Assembly (NCBI RefSeq): GCF_014192015.1
Contig: NZ_JACHXJ010000002.1
Location: 1,240,001 to 1,304,000, forward strand
Direction of reading: 5' to 3'
Length of the DNA stretch: 64,000 nt
Source of the DNA: Paenibacillus rhizosphaerae
GTDB taxonomy: Bacteria; Bacillota; Bacilli; Paenibacillales; Paenibacillaceae
The notes under the pieces were generated by a model. The model searched no databases. It was not told where the DNA came from and saw only the letters and a program-made list of their open reading frames with translations. Numbering within the stretch: position 1 is the first letter of the stretch; each line of letters starts with the position of its first letter. Below are positions 34,311-42,403 of this stretch, piece after piece. The translations under genes and the position numbers were made by a program.

Positions 34311-35066
34311 TTAATGAGAAATCGCGTCTTTTAAAAAATCCGTAAAATTTACGGGGGATCTGCCAATCAGATTTTCCAATGCCGGATTGGTCTGCGAAAA
34401 ATCTCCCAGTCGACTTGCTTGAAACATTCCTGTAAGCATGTCGACCATCGCTTTCGGCAGTCCCCGGGACACCAAGTGGCTCCGATATTCATCATCAGAC
34501 ACGACAATTCGCCGAAGGGGTCGATCCAAAGCCTTGGAAGCAATCAATGCGATTCTATCCATATCAAAGGCTTCAGAAGCCGTAAGGGGAGGCGTTATAC
34601 CGTCATATCTCTGCTCTGTCAGGATGACCGCTGCGGCTTCAGCCAGGTCGGAATGGGTAGTCCAGGCAACGGGACCATCTTCGGGGGCAATCAATTCCCC
34701 TGTTTCCAAGGCATCACCCATCCACATGATCGCTGATGCGGCATAAAATCCGTTTCGCAGCGACGTGAATGCCATTCCTGAAGATTTTAGCAGCTCTTCT
34801 GTAGCTGCGTGAACGTTCATGGGAGAAAAATGCGACGTTGCAGATGAAAACATTTAGCTGGTGTAGAGCAGTCGACGTACTCCAGCTTTCTTTGCCGCGT
34901 CGATTGCGGTTTGATGCTGACGAACAGCAGCTTCTCCCAGGGAGTGGGACGAGATCATAAGAACTTGAGACGCATCCTCAAAGGCGTGAAGAAGACTTCC
35001 GGAATCATCGAAATCTCCTTGCCGAACACGGACCCCGCGTTCGTGCAGATCACGTACCTTGTCCAC
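34311..35066 (-). pseudogene. NmrA/QorB-like SDR, truncated and interrupted
   Basis: Two in-frame pieces join across a TAA at 34854-34856. The upstream piece ends RRLLYTS and the downstream piece begins MFSSATSHFSPMNVHAATEE, as in intact NmrA-type quinone reductase-like proteins (YTS followed by S-H-F-x-P). The first about 45 residues, containing the GxxGxxG nucleotide loop, are missing. Instead the frame runs into DNA adjoining a truncated TetR gene. The C-terminal lobe is complete (SPVNFTDFLKDAISH). It is inactive as read. Confidence 0.82.
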
Positions 35067-35104
35067 ATCACGGACTCCTTCTTCAAACCATATTTGATTT
35101 TCTT

Positions 35105-35401
35105 TTGAGGTTTCAACAATGTAGCACGCCGGGAGACAAGCCGTTTGAAGCGTTGTTTGAGAATGTCATGCATCAAGATCTTTATCGACTCGTGCTAAAA
35201 CGGGTCAATGAAATGGATACACAGGGCTTTTCGCCAGAGAAATTGGAAGCTGCAGCACTCGTTATCAGTTGGGGGATATTTGGATCAGCTATGCTGTGGA
35301 GCCGGAACCCCCAAGATCACCCCGTGGAAACGATGTTTGAAGAAGTTATTGAGGTTTTATCCGTCAATTTGGCCCCATTTTGGGAGCAAACAGCCAGCTG
35401 A
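35105..35401 (+). pseudogene. TetR-type regulator, C-terminal domain only
   Basis: The 98-residue frame reads TPGDKPFEALFENVMHQDLY and LEAAALVISWGIFGSAMLW, the ligand-binding half of a TetR protein. The N-terminal DNA-binding domain is absent and there is no ribosome site. It stands head-to-head with the truncated SDR on the other strand. One deletion near 35070-35110 would have removed both starts, the shared promoter and the TetR HTH region. Confidence 0.75.
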
Positions 35402-35417
35402 AGGGACAAAAGCGGAA

Positions 35418-35459
35418 CCAAAAAGTCATAATCACATCTATGTGGTTATGACTTTTTGG
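35418..35459. terminator. Long bidirectional terminator
   Basis: A 20-bp stem with one G-U pair, CCAAAAAGTC... with ...GACTTTTTGG, and a two-base loop. The region 35460-35636 shows no further features. Confidence 0.8.
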
Positions 35460-35636
35460 CGCATAGGGGGAGGCTGTTGCACCAAGCAAATAGGTAGAAA
35501 ATATGTGCATCTTTCAGAAGGTTTGGAATTCGCTGCACTTGCAGGAAAAAGGCGTGCTCCAATAGACTAGAACTTGGAACTTAGCCGATGACATGAACTT
35601 ACTAAATGGACCCATGAAATTTTTGGGCGTATCCCA

Positions 35637-35664
35637 TGTCACAAATCAGTGCCTTACATCGTTC
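35637..35664 (+). promoter_or_regulatory. ECF41-type promoter
   Basis: TGTCACA (35637-35643), 16 bases, then CGTT (35660-35663). The described ECF41 consensus is TGTCACA-N16-CGTC. The box lies 33 bases before the flavoprotein that precedes the ECF41-like sigma gene, so the pair is probably autoregulated. Confidence 0.7.
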
Positions 35665-35696
35665 TTTGTGCAAAATGTAAAAGGAGCTGAGGAACG

Positions 35697-36887
35697 ATGA
35701 ACGACTTGACCTGTGTCATCCTAGGTGGAGGATATGCAGGGCTTCAAGCTCTCAAATCAATACAGAAAAAAACACGGGGCATCACGAACGGGCGGAGGAT
35801 TCGGTTTATTCTTATCGATAAGCAGCCCGGTCATTTGCGCAAATTGAGAATGTTCCGTCCGACCGCGACCGAGGAACAGATTATCATTCCATGGAATCAG
35901 TTAAATCTTAAAGATTTCGAATTCGTGCAAGGCAAAGTTACGTCTGTGCAAAGTACGGAAAAATGGGTTCGATATATCGACTCGCAAGGAAATGATAAAC
36001 GAATTCGTTATGACCTTCTAGTCGTGACGGTGGGCAGCGTCGTTCGGCAACCGGATCCGGATCAAGGCGGCATCGCTTTGACCGATCCACAAGCCGCGGA
36101 ACACATCCGGGAGCGCTGGCGCGCGAACCTGCGGAAGGCTGCTCGCGAGATGAATCCTGAGGAACGCAAGAGACTGATGACCATCGCTGTCGCGGGAGCA
36201 GGCATCAGCGGCATTGAGACGTCGGCCGAGCTCGCTCTCGCCATGAGGAAGGAGGCCGCGCCGTTAGGGCTGAACCTATCCGATGTCACCGTCTATATGC
36301 TGAACGCAAAGGAACGACTGCTCCCGGAAGTATCGGGGAAGCTCAGAAGAAAGTTGGATCAGCAACTCACTGAATGTGGGGTAACTGTGCTTCACAATCG
36401 GAAGGCACTTCGGGAGGAAGCAGGATCGTTGGCACTCCATGACGGCGTCTGTATGTCGGTTGGCCTATGTATTTGGACTTTAGGCTTGATCCCTAATCCG
36501 GGACTTAAGGGGATGGGGCTGCCCCTTACTCCTGAGGGGAAGGTGAAGGTAGATGAATGCTATCGTGTCAAAGGGATGCCGAACGTTTACTGCATTGGCG
36601 ACTGTTCGGGCATTGTTGATCCAAGAGACGGCAGAGCAACCCAGATGACGTGCTTTGAAGCTGGGGAGCAGGGGCTTCGGCTGGGCAAAATCGTGACGGC
36701 AGATTTAGAGGGACGTCCGGCTCCAAGTCATCATTCCGCCAAATCGAATTTGGATGTGTTCACCATCGCTTTGGGCCAGAAAGGAGTGTTCTGGATTCGC
36801 AAGCGGGGACTCGATATGGTCTTGACAGGAAAACTTCCGGGGAGAATCAAAAAGCTGGTCGAAGATACTGCCAGTATGCTTAGATAG
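35697..36887 (+). CDS. NDH-2-like FAD/NAD(P) oxidoreductase
   Basis: The N-terminal FAD loop is VILGGGYAGLQAL, the NAD loop IAVAGAGISGIETSAELAL lies near residue 165, and the second FAD motif VYCIGDCSG lies near residue 300. This is the two-dinucleotide-binding plan of type II NADH dehydrogenases and related reductases. The C-terminal amphipathic helix (GLDMVLTGKLPGRIKKLVED) may tether it to the membrane. The sigma gene begins 21 bases after its stop. ECF41 sigma factors are typically linked to a COE gene (carboxymuconolactone decarboxylase, oxidoreductase or epimerase), and this is the oxidoreductase case. Confidence 0.88.
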   Translation: MNDLTCVILGGGYAGLQALKSIQKKTRGITNGRRIRFILIDKQPGHLRKLRMFRPTATEEQIIIPWNQLNLKDFEFVQGKVTSVQSTEKWVRYIDSQGNDKRIRYDLLVVTVGSVVRQPDPDQGGIALTDPQAAEHIRERWRANLRKAAREMNPEERKRLMTIAVAGAGISGIETSAELALAMRKEAAPLGLNLSDVTVYMLNAKERLLPEVSGKLRRKLDQQLTECGVTVLHNRKALREEAGSLALHDGVCMSVGLCIWTLGLIPNPGLKGMGLPLTPEGKVKVDECYRVKGMPNVYCIGDCSGIVDPRDGRATQMTCFEAGEQGLRLGKIVTADLEGRPAPSHHSAKSNLDVFTIALGQKGVFWIRKRGLDMVLTGKLPGRIKKLVEDTASMLR

Positions 36888-36908
36888 AAATGATCGGAGG
36901 GACGGCGA

Positions 36909-37772
36909 TTGGATGAACTGTACGGTCAATATAAATCACTGCTGTTCATACTGGCTTATCAGTTGACAGGTTCTGCGGCAGATGCGGAAGATGCGGTACA
37001 GGACGTGTTTATTAAGGCTTACGATTTACATGTAGAGTGTTTGGAGGAGCCTAAGGCGTATTTGTGCAAAATGGTAACCAATCGCTGCCTTGATCTGCAG
37101 AAATCAGCGCGGAGAAGGAAGGAGATGTACGTTGGTCCATGGCTCCCCGAACCTTTTCGTACGCCGGAGGTGGATACGCTCGAGTCGACAGTTGTCCGCC
37201 GGGATATGCTATCCTATGCCATGCTCGTTATGCTTGAGAGACTGACGCCGACAGAGCGGGTGGTTTTCGTCCTGCGTGAGGCGCTGGGTTTTGAATATCC
37301 CGAAATTGCCGAACTGCTCAGTAAGCAAGAGGCGAATTGCCGAAAGCTCATGAGCCGGGCAAAAAGCAAGATGGGAATATCCGAAGGGGAGCCGGTTACG
37401 GCCAAAGCGACCGAAATGGAGTGGGTTAGCCGGTTCCTCACATCCTTCGAGCAAGGTAACATCGATGAAATCCTGTCCCTTCTGACCGAAGATGTCATGC
37501 TCGTCTCGGATGGGGGCGGAAAAGTGCTTGCCTTTACACGTCCGATCCAAGCGCGCGATCAAGTGGCCCGAATCCTTGCCGGTGCGTTCGAGGGCATAAA
37601 ACCCTACTATCAGGGAAGTCTTCGCTCCGAGTTTGCCCTTTTGAACGGGGAGACCAGCATCGTGCTCCGTTCAAAGGACGAAACTGTGGCAGCTATATTT
37701 TTACAACGCCGTTTCGGAAAGCTTGCCGGAATCTACATCGTACGAAACCCGGATAAGCTTACTCGGGTTTAG
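36909..37772 (+). CDS. ECF41-type sigma factor with SnoaL-like extension
   Basis: TTG 36909 follows GGAGGG by eight bases. Sigma region 2 (LAYQLTGSAADAEDAVQDVF) and region 4 (LTPTERVVFVLREALGFEYP) are intact. A C-terminal NTF2/SnoaL-like domain of about 115 residues carries the ECF41 signature DGGGK (MLVSDGGGKVLAF). In this group the extension regulates the sigma factor and there is no anti-sigma factor; none is present here. The promoter at 35637 fits its known recognition motif. The inducing signal is unknown. Confidence 0.93.
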   Translation: MDELYGQYKSLLFILAYQLTGSAADAEDAVQDVFIKAYDLHVECLEEPKAYLCKMVTNRCLDLQKSARRRKEMYVGPWLPEPFRTPEVDTLESTVVRRDMLSYAMLVMLERLTPTERVVFVLREALGFEYPEIAELLSKQEANCRKLMSRAKSKMGISEGEPVTAKATEMEWVSRFLTSFEQGNIDEILSLLTEDVMLVSDGGGKVLAFTRPIQARDQVARILAGAFEGIKPYYQGSLRSEFALLNGETSIVLRSKDETVAAIFLQRRFGKLAGIYIVRNPDKLTRV

Positions 37773-37794
37773 GCAGTTAATTGCAGACTTTAAG

Positions 37795-37821
37795 CGGGGG
37801 GCCTGCGGCTCCCCTTTTTAC
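37795..37821 (+). terminator. Intrinsic terminator of the ECF41 operon
   Basis: GGGGGGCC-TGC-GGCTCCCC stem (one G-U) followed by TTTTT. Confidence 0.88.
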
Positions 37822-37955
37822 GATATCTAAGCATGTTTCGGAGGGGAAAAGCTCTTGGACCGCTATACAAACAGCTTTATTGCAGCACGGGCCGTAAAAC
37901 CTGAAGAATAATGGATGTTTCGTGATGTTGTTATAGGGCCAATCGTTGAATTTTG

Positions 37956-38009
37956 TTTACTATTACAAGCACCGGATTCCCGCAGGGATCCGGTGCTTGT
38001 AGTAGTAAA
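37956..38009. repeat. Large perfect-like inverted repeat (about 25-bp arms)
   Basis: The arms run from TTTACTATTACAAGC to the central CCC-GCA-GGG and back to GCTTGTAGTAGTAAA, with only two mismatches. No T run follows on either strand, so it is a weak terminator candidate. It adjoins the truncated MFS gene and may be a recombination scar, a protein site or a stem stabilising the 3' end of that transcript. Confidence 0.6.
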
Positions 38010-38041
38010 TGAATGGCTCCATGCACGGTTACTTCCTTGGC

Positions 38042-38335
38042 TTATTCCGAGTTTTTAACCGGACGAGTCCCTTGTCGTTTTTTTTGCGTGCCCAGTAAAA
38101 ACAATCCAAGCAGGATGGCGAGTGCAAGAAAGGCTGCGAACAGCCGAAAACCAACATTAGATGCATGAATAAGGGCATCCCTTGATCGATTTAAGTCAAG
38201 ATTTTGGGCGCCCGCCAACAAATGAGAAGCTACATCAGGCTTCGCGACCCATTGAATGATGACCAAAACTAGCGCTTGGCTGATCGCGCGGCACATATTG
38301 TAGATGGTCCAGAACACTCCCGATGCGGGCCCTGC
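38042..38335 (-). pseudogene. EmrB/QacA-type MFS transporter, last two helices only
   Basis: The minus-strand frame reads AGPASGVFWTIYNMCRAISQ and later FRLFAAFLALAILLGLFLLG, the end of a 14-helix EmrB/QacA drug exporter. Everything before this is missing. The nominal open frame continues to 38452 but that part is only antisense to the plus-strand fragment. The break lies near 38330-38340, where a second truncated gene begins on the other strand. Confidence 0.72.
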
Positions 38336-38709
38336 TTGATTTTGTGGAGCAGCCCACAGAGCTGCTGGAAATTCTCGACAAGCAGCAGCAAGTGGCACTG
38401 GCTGCGGCATGGGTGATGGGTTACCTGCGCAGCGGCGGTAAGCCGGAGCCATTATTCAACGTCTTGGGTCATGCCCTGCTGCGTGAGGATGCGGAATTCC
38501 ACTCATTCCAGATGTACGAGGCGGCCGTGGCGGAATATGACCGCTGGGCATCCGAGTCTGGAGCGTTTGCTGAGAAGGCCTGCGAAACGCTGATTTTTGC
38601 GGTTACCCGTTATTTGGCCGCACATGCTCCGACTTCCCGTGAGACGCCTCATACGGCGAAAATTGCATGGCGGCTACATCGCGGTGAGAAATTGTTCGAG
38701 GAAGAATAG
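38323..38709 (+). pseudogene. Truncated gene, C-terminal helical domain
   Basis: From about 38335 the frame reads LLDFVEQPTELLEILDKQQQ and later LREDAEFHSFQMYEAAVAEY and ARYLAAHAPTSRE. Related C-terminal segments accompany Rieske-type and uncharacterised proteins in actinobacteria and Bacilli. The N-terminal part is absent, as is a ribosome site, and the first codons derive from the junction with the MFS remnant. The reading frame itself is intact to a normal stop and terminator, so low-level translation cannot be excluded. The function is unknown. Confidence 0.5.
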
Positions 38710-38742
38710 GCGGATATGAAGCCAAACAGATATGGCAGGTTG

Positions 38743-38774
38743 AAAATCACCGGCATGCGTGCCGGTGATTTTTT
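38743..38774 (+). terminator. Intrinsic terminator
   Basis: AAAATCACCGGC-ATGC-GTGCCGGTGATTTTTT; long stem and T run. Confidence 0.9.
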
Positions 38775-38851
38775 GTTAAATGTTCTAGCTGCAAACGTGG
38801 TGAAGAGGAGGAATCGTAACGAGCATAGAACGAAGATGACACTACTCTTTT

Positions 38852-39319
38852 TTAAAGCGTTCCATCTTCATCAAGACCATTAAAGCGCTTAAGCAGCTGA
38901 ATAAAAGCTTCCAGGCTCGAGTCGTCCCAGCCCTGAATGCGGTGATAAAATTCAGCTCCTTTTTCTTTGGTGGCCTGAACGGCTTTGTCGCGTCCCAAGT
39001 CGGTTAAAGTCAGCACGACCCCGCGGCGGTCCTGGGGATCGGGTTCGCTATGAACATAACCCGCCTTTTTGAGCTGCGCGACGAGTCTGCTTATGGAGCT
39101 GCGGTCCATAGCCAAGGATTCAGCCAATGAGGTAGCGCTGGCCGGACCGTAGGCAAGAAGCGATCGAACCAGAAAGAAAGCCGCGGGCTGCAAATTCGGA
39201 TCAAAAATAGCCGCCGTTTTTACGTGAAGTGCATGAGATGAGCTTAACAGAGCATTCAACTGCTGGCCAAGATGGATTTCCAGCTGTTCTCTCCCGGAAA
39301 TGTGATTGTTGTTGTCCAT
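38852..39319 (-). CDS. MarR family transcriptional regulator
   Basis: The 155-residue protein has the MarR winged helix: SATSLAESLAMDRSSISRLV as helix-turn-helix and DPQDRRGVVLTLTDLGRDK as the wing with its conserved D-x-R-R. There is no Cys at the OhrR sensing position, so a direct ligand is more likely than peroxide. It is divergent from the SDR gene at 39455, and two A+T-rich palindromes in the gap are probable binding sites for autoregulation and control of that gene. Confidence 0.92.
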   Translation of the reverse strand: MDNNNHISGREQLEIHLGQQLNALLSSSHALHVKTAAIFDPNLQPAAFFLVRSLLAYGPASATSLAESLAMDRSSISRLVAQLKKAGYVHSEPDPQDRRGVVLTLTDLGRDKAVQATKEKGAEFYHRIQGWDDSSLEAFIQLLKRFNGLDEDGTL

Positions 39320-39346
39320 GATAAACCCCCATCAAATCTAATATAG

Positions 39347-39388
39347 TTGACATATATCAAATAATTAAATATAGTTGATATATATCAA
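39347..39388 (+). promoter_or_regulatory. Twin MarR operators
   Basis: TTGACATATATCAA (39347-39360) and the perfect palindrome TTGATATATATCAA (39375-39388) lie 28 bases apart centre to centre, between the divergent marR and SDR genes. Both have the short A+T-rich form used by MarR dimers. Confidence 0.72.
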
Positions 39389-39454
39389 TTATATGAAAGA
39401 GTTGCGCACACATCAAGTTTAATGCATCCACATAAGGAATCAGGGAGGTTTATC

Positions 39455-40318
39455 ATGTCACATCCAATTATTGCTATAACGGGGGCAACGAGAGGCTTAG
39501 GACAATTGGCAGCCATTACCCTGGCCAAGCAGGGCGCCCATCTCATACTAACGGCAAGAAGCGAAAAGGGGGCGGAGACTACGAGAGAAATACTAAGCCA
39601 GCATGCTCCTCAGGCCAAAGTGGACTTTTTCTTCGGTGATCTTTCACGAATGGACCATGTCAAGCGGATAGGGAATGAAATTCGCTCAGCTTTTCCTAAA
39701 ATTGATGGATTGGTAAACAATGCGGGCTTGCATGGTTTTGAACAACGAATTACCAAGGAGGGGTACCCGGAGATGGTTGCGGTCAACTACTTAGCGCCTT
39801 GGTTGCTGACGCATCTGTTGCTTCCTTCACTAAAGAATGCTGGGCAAGCAAGAATTGTTAATGTAGCTTCCGAGGCTTCCCGTCATCACGGGGAACTTAA
39901 ACTGCCTCAGGACCTTACGGATACAGCGGAGTTTTCGCGATGGGGTTCCTCCAAAATATACGGAAAGACAAAGCTTTTTAATATCATGTTCACGGGTGAA
40001 ATGTCGCGGCGGTTGGACGGAACAAGCATCACGGTGAATGCGCTTAATCCTGGTTTCAATGTAACAGGTCTTGGCCGTGAGCTAGCATTTTCGTCGGTTC
40101 TTGAGAAAGTATTGCGATTTTTAAAAATCGGCGATCCGCGTAGAGGTGCGGGAATTATCGTTCAATTGATCACGGATTCAAGGTATCGGTGCGTTACAGG
40201 CGGATATTTTAATGTCGATTCAGGGAAAGCGATCATTCCGGTACACCCCGGTGGAGATGCCAACATGCAAAGTCTGTTATGGAATGCGACTGAGTCATTG
40301 TTAAAGCCTTATTTATAA
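39455..40318 (+). CDS. Short-chain dehydrogenase (retinol dehydrogenase-like)
   Basis: ATG 39455 follows GGGAGG; the frame opens at 39422. The 287-residue protein has the cofactor loop TGATRGLG, the NNAG motif (LVNNAGLHGF), the Ser region VNVASEASRH and the catalytic pair in KIYGKTKLFN (Y and K four residues apart). The Arg after strand 2 (TARSEKG) favours NADPH. The substrate is unknown; the MarR pairing suggests a xenobiotic carbonyl compound. Confidence 0.9.
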   Translation: MSHPIIAITGATRGLGQLAAITLAKQGAHLILTARSEKGAETTREILSQHAPQAKVDFFFGDLSRMDHVKRIGNEIRSAFPKIDGLVNNAGLHGFEQRITKEGYPEMVAVNYLAPWLLTHLLLPSLKNAGQARIVNVASEASRHHGELKLPQDLTDTAEFSRWGSSKIYGKTKLFNIMFTGEMSRRLDGTSITVNALNPGFNVTGLGRELAFSSVLEKVLRFLKIGDPRRGAGIIVQLITDSRYRCVTGGYFNVDSGKAIIPVHPGGDANMQSLLWNATESLLKPYL

Positions 40319-40357
40319 ATATCATATCTTATTGATAACCGAAGCAATTCAAGAAAA

Positions 40358-40405
40358 ACAAAAATCGGCCCGTTCACAAACATGCGAACCGTGGCCGATT
40401 TTTTG
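40358..40405. terminator. Bidirectional terminator
   Basis: AAAAATCGGCC...GGCCGATTTTTT with further pairing inside (CGTTC/GCGAAC region). It separates the converging SDR and map genes. Confidence 0.82.
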
Positions 40406-40432
40406 ATGAAATCCGAAAAAGGGAATCTAATT

Positions 40433-41179
40433 CTATTGTTCAGTCAGTATAATCGGTCCATCCGCAGTAATCGCGATCGTATGCTCGTACTGTGCAGAAA
40501 GCGATCCATCTGCGGTTCTGGCGGTCCATCCGTCGGCATCAACCGTCATGAATGCTTTTCCGGCATTGATCATCGGCTCAATCGTCATAACCATACCTTC
40601 CTTCAAGCGGAACCCTTTGCCCGGCTTTCCGACGTGAGGATAATTAGGTTCCTCGTGCATCTCTCTTCCTACGCCATGACCAAGCAGATCGCGTACCACC
40701 GAATATCCGTTTCGCTCCGCGTGGGTTTGAACCGCGTGCATCACATCGCCGATCCGGTTTCCGACGACAGCCTTTTCGATACCAAGATATAAACATTCCT
40801 TCGTTACCTGCATCAGCTGGCGGGCTTCTTCCGACACATTGCCGACCGCATAACTCCAAGCGGAATCGCCGATCCAGCCATCCGCTTCCGCAACAATATC
40901 GATGGTGACGATGTCACCTTCCTGGAGCGGCTTCCGGTTCGGAAAACCATGCGCAATGACGTCGTTGACAGACGCACATGTCGCATATGGATAGCCGTTG
41001 TATCCAATCGTATAAGCCTTGGCGTTATTCTCCTTCAGGAACCGTACAGCGAACGACTCAATATCGAGTGTTGTGATACCCGGCCGGATCATTCTTGCGA
41101 TGGCTTGATGAAAAGCAGCGACGATTCGGCCGGCTCTCCTCATTTCTTCAATTTCCGCTTTCGATTTCAGGGTGATCAT
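40433..41179 (-). CDS. map: Type I methionine aminopeptidase
   Basis: The 248-residue protein has the pita-bread fold with all five metal ligands in order: the two Asp in VTIDIVAEADGWIGDSA, the His in GHGVGREMHEEP, the Glu in MTIEPM and the last Glu in YEHTIAIT. It removes the initiator Met from nascent proteins. It is not in the ribosomal-protein operon, where the housekeeping copy normally lies, so this is probably the second, YflG-like copy. It sits five bases behind a TetR gene on the same strand and is probably regulated with it. AAAGGAGAG precedes the start. Confidence 0.93.
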   Translation of the reverse strand: MITLKSKAEIEEMRRAGRIVAAFHQAIARMIRPGITTLDIESFAVRFLKENNAKAYTIGYNGYPYATCASVNDVIAHGFPNRKPLQEGDIVTIDIVAEADGWIGDSAWSYAVGNVSEEARQLMQVTKECLYLGIEKAVVGNRIGDVMHAVQTHAERNGYSVVRDLLGHGVGREMHEEPNYPHVGKPGKGFRLKEGMVMTIEPMINAGKAFMTVDADGWTARTADGSLSAQYEHTIAITADGPIILTEQ

Positions 41180-41184
41180 TCCAC

Positions 41185-41787
41185 TTATCTCTCCTTTGCC
41201 TGTATGCCTGAAAAGATCATGTCAACGATGCCTTCCACATCCACTTCATCTCGCATATTGTGGTGGATGTTCAGCGCCGTGCAGCCAACAAGCGAGCCAT
41301 AGATCAGATTAGCCGTTTTCTCCGGTGACTTAGAACCGGTTCCTTCACGAATCAATTCCACAAACGGCATATAGATCCGTTCCTGAAAATGGTCAGACAG
41401 CTTGATGAACCGGTTTCCCGGGAAGTGATGAAAATTATCCGCAACCGTTTTTAGCAAAATAAATACGGTAGGATCCTGGACGCATTTTTGCAGGAGCAGC
41501 CTGGAGAATGACTCAGCCTTATGCAAACTGCTGCCGTCTCCCTTTAGAGCGGGTTGTACTGCCGACTCCGTTCGATGCAGGGCATCCCACAGTAAATCTT
41601 CCAAAAGCATGTGCTTGTTTTTGTAGTAATGATACACGGTACCGTAGCCGAGTTCTGCCTTGAGCGCAACATCGCGTATTTCCAATTGGATGCCTTTCTC
41701 CAAATATACTTCCGCAGCGGCCTGCATAATTTGGTTCATCCGCAACTCCCGGATCGCCTCATTCTGTTCTTTGGTGCGTGGTGACAT
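41185..41787 (-). CDS. TetR family transcriptional regulator
   Basis: The N-terminal HTH is typical (IMQAAAEVYLEKGIQLEIRD, then YGTVYHYYKNKHMLLEDLL) and is followed by a helical ligand domain of about 140 residues. AAAAAAGGAGGAG lies before the ATG. It is the first gene of a two-gene operon with map, an unusual partner. The effector is unknown. The 616-base gap upstream (41788-42403) contains its promoter region, a terminator repeat and degraded coding-like text. Confidence 0.92.
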   Translation of the reverse strand: MSPRTKEQNEAIRELRMNQIMQAAAEVYLEKGIQLEIRDVALKAELGYGTVYHYYKNKHMLLEDLLWDALHRTESAVQPALKGDGSSLHKAESFSRLLLQKCVQDPTVFILLKTVADNFHHFPGNRFIKLSDHFQERIYMPFVELIREGTGSKSPEKTANLIYGSLVGCTALNIHHNMRDEVDVEGIVDMIFSGIQAKER

Positions 41788-42074
41788 GGCTCCTCCTTTT
41801 TTAGACCTGCAGTAATGTCAAAGTAAAATCAATATACATCATGTGACGGATTTCCGCAATCAGAAACAAATACAGAAATGAACATGTTTTTTTGGAAAAC
41901 ACAACAGGAGAGTGTACATATGGCAATGATGAGAAATTGACCCCTGATTAGAGGCTATCCTTTGCTGCTGCTTGAGGAGCACGACCGGGCTCTGGTGCTA
42001 TCCTGACAAGAGATCATTATAGATATTCGCACAGCTCATGATGAATTGTAAGGCTACAATAACAAACACGCTGA

Positions 42075-42099
42075 AGAGCCGCATTGCTGCGGCTTTTTT
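42075..42099 (+). terminator. GCCGC-family terminator repeat
   Basis: AGAGCCGCATTGCTGCGGCTTT stem, T run, left flank AAACACGCTGA and right flank GTTTTTATAACATATAT. It stands in the 616-base gap 41788-42403 with no intact gene before it; upstream at 41920-42051 is a possible decayed short frame. Confidence 0.8.
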
Positions 42100-42403
42100 G
42101 TTTTTATAACATATATCGCTAGCCGGAAAGACAAAAGGGTTGTCAGGTTTTCATAGAACGGAGATGGAACAGAATTGCCCTAGCTGATGATGGAAATGAC
42201 CTATTTTTTATAAATCACGCACCATTTAGACTTATCCAAAGACATCTGAGCTCGGATATGCCTGCGCAGGGCGCATCGTTTCATTCGTCGCATGCTTCCG
42301 GAATTTATCAACCCAGAGAATATAAGCCGGAAAGACATCTGGAGAAGAAGTACTTAAAGGGTTTGATGGCATTCCAAAAGATGACGAAAAAGGTGTTCAG
42401 CAG

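Noticed and set aside
37855..37911. 18-codon frame after a good ribosome site, with the same frame open again after the stop
   Set aside because: No recognisable product; possibly a further scrap in the decayed zone.
41920..42051. A frame with a ribosome site beginning MAMMRN and continuing through two TGA codons
   Set aside because: The text looks somewhat protein-like (LLLLEEHDRALVLS) but is too short and interrupted to call a gene or recoding event.
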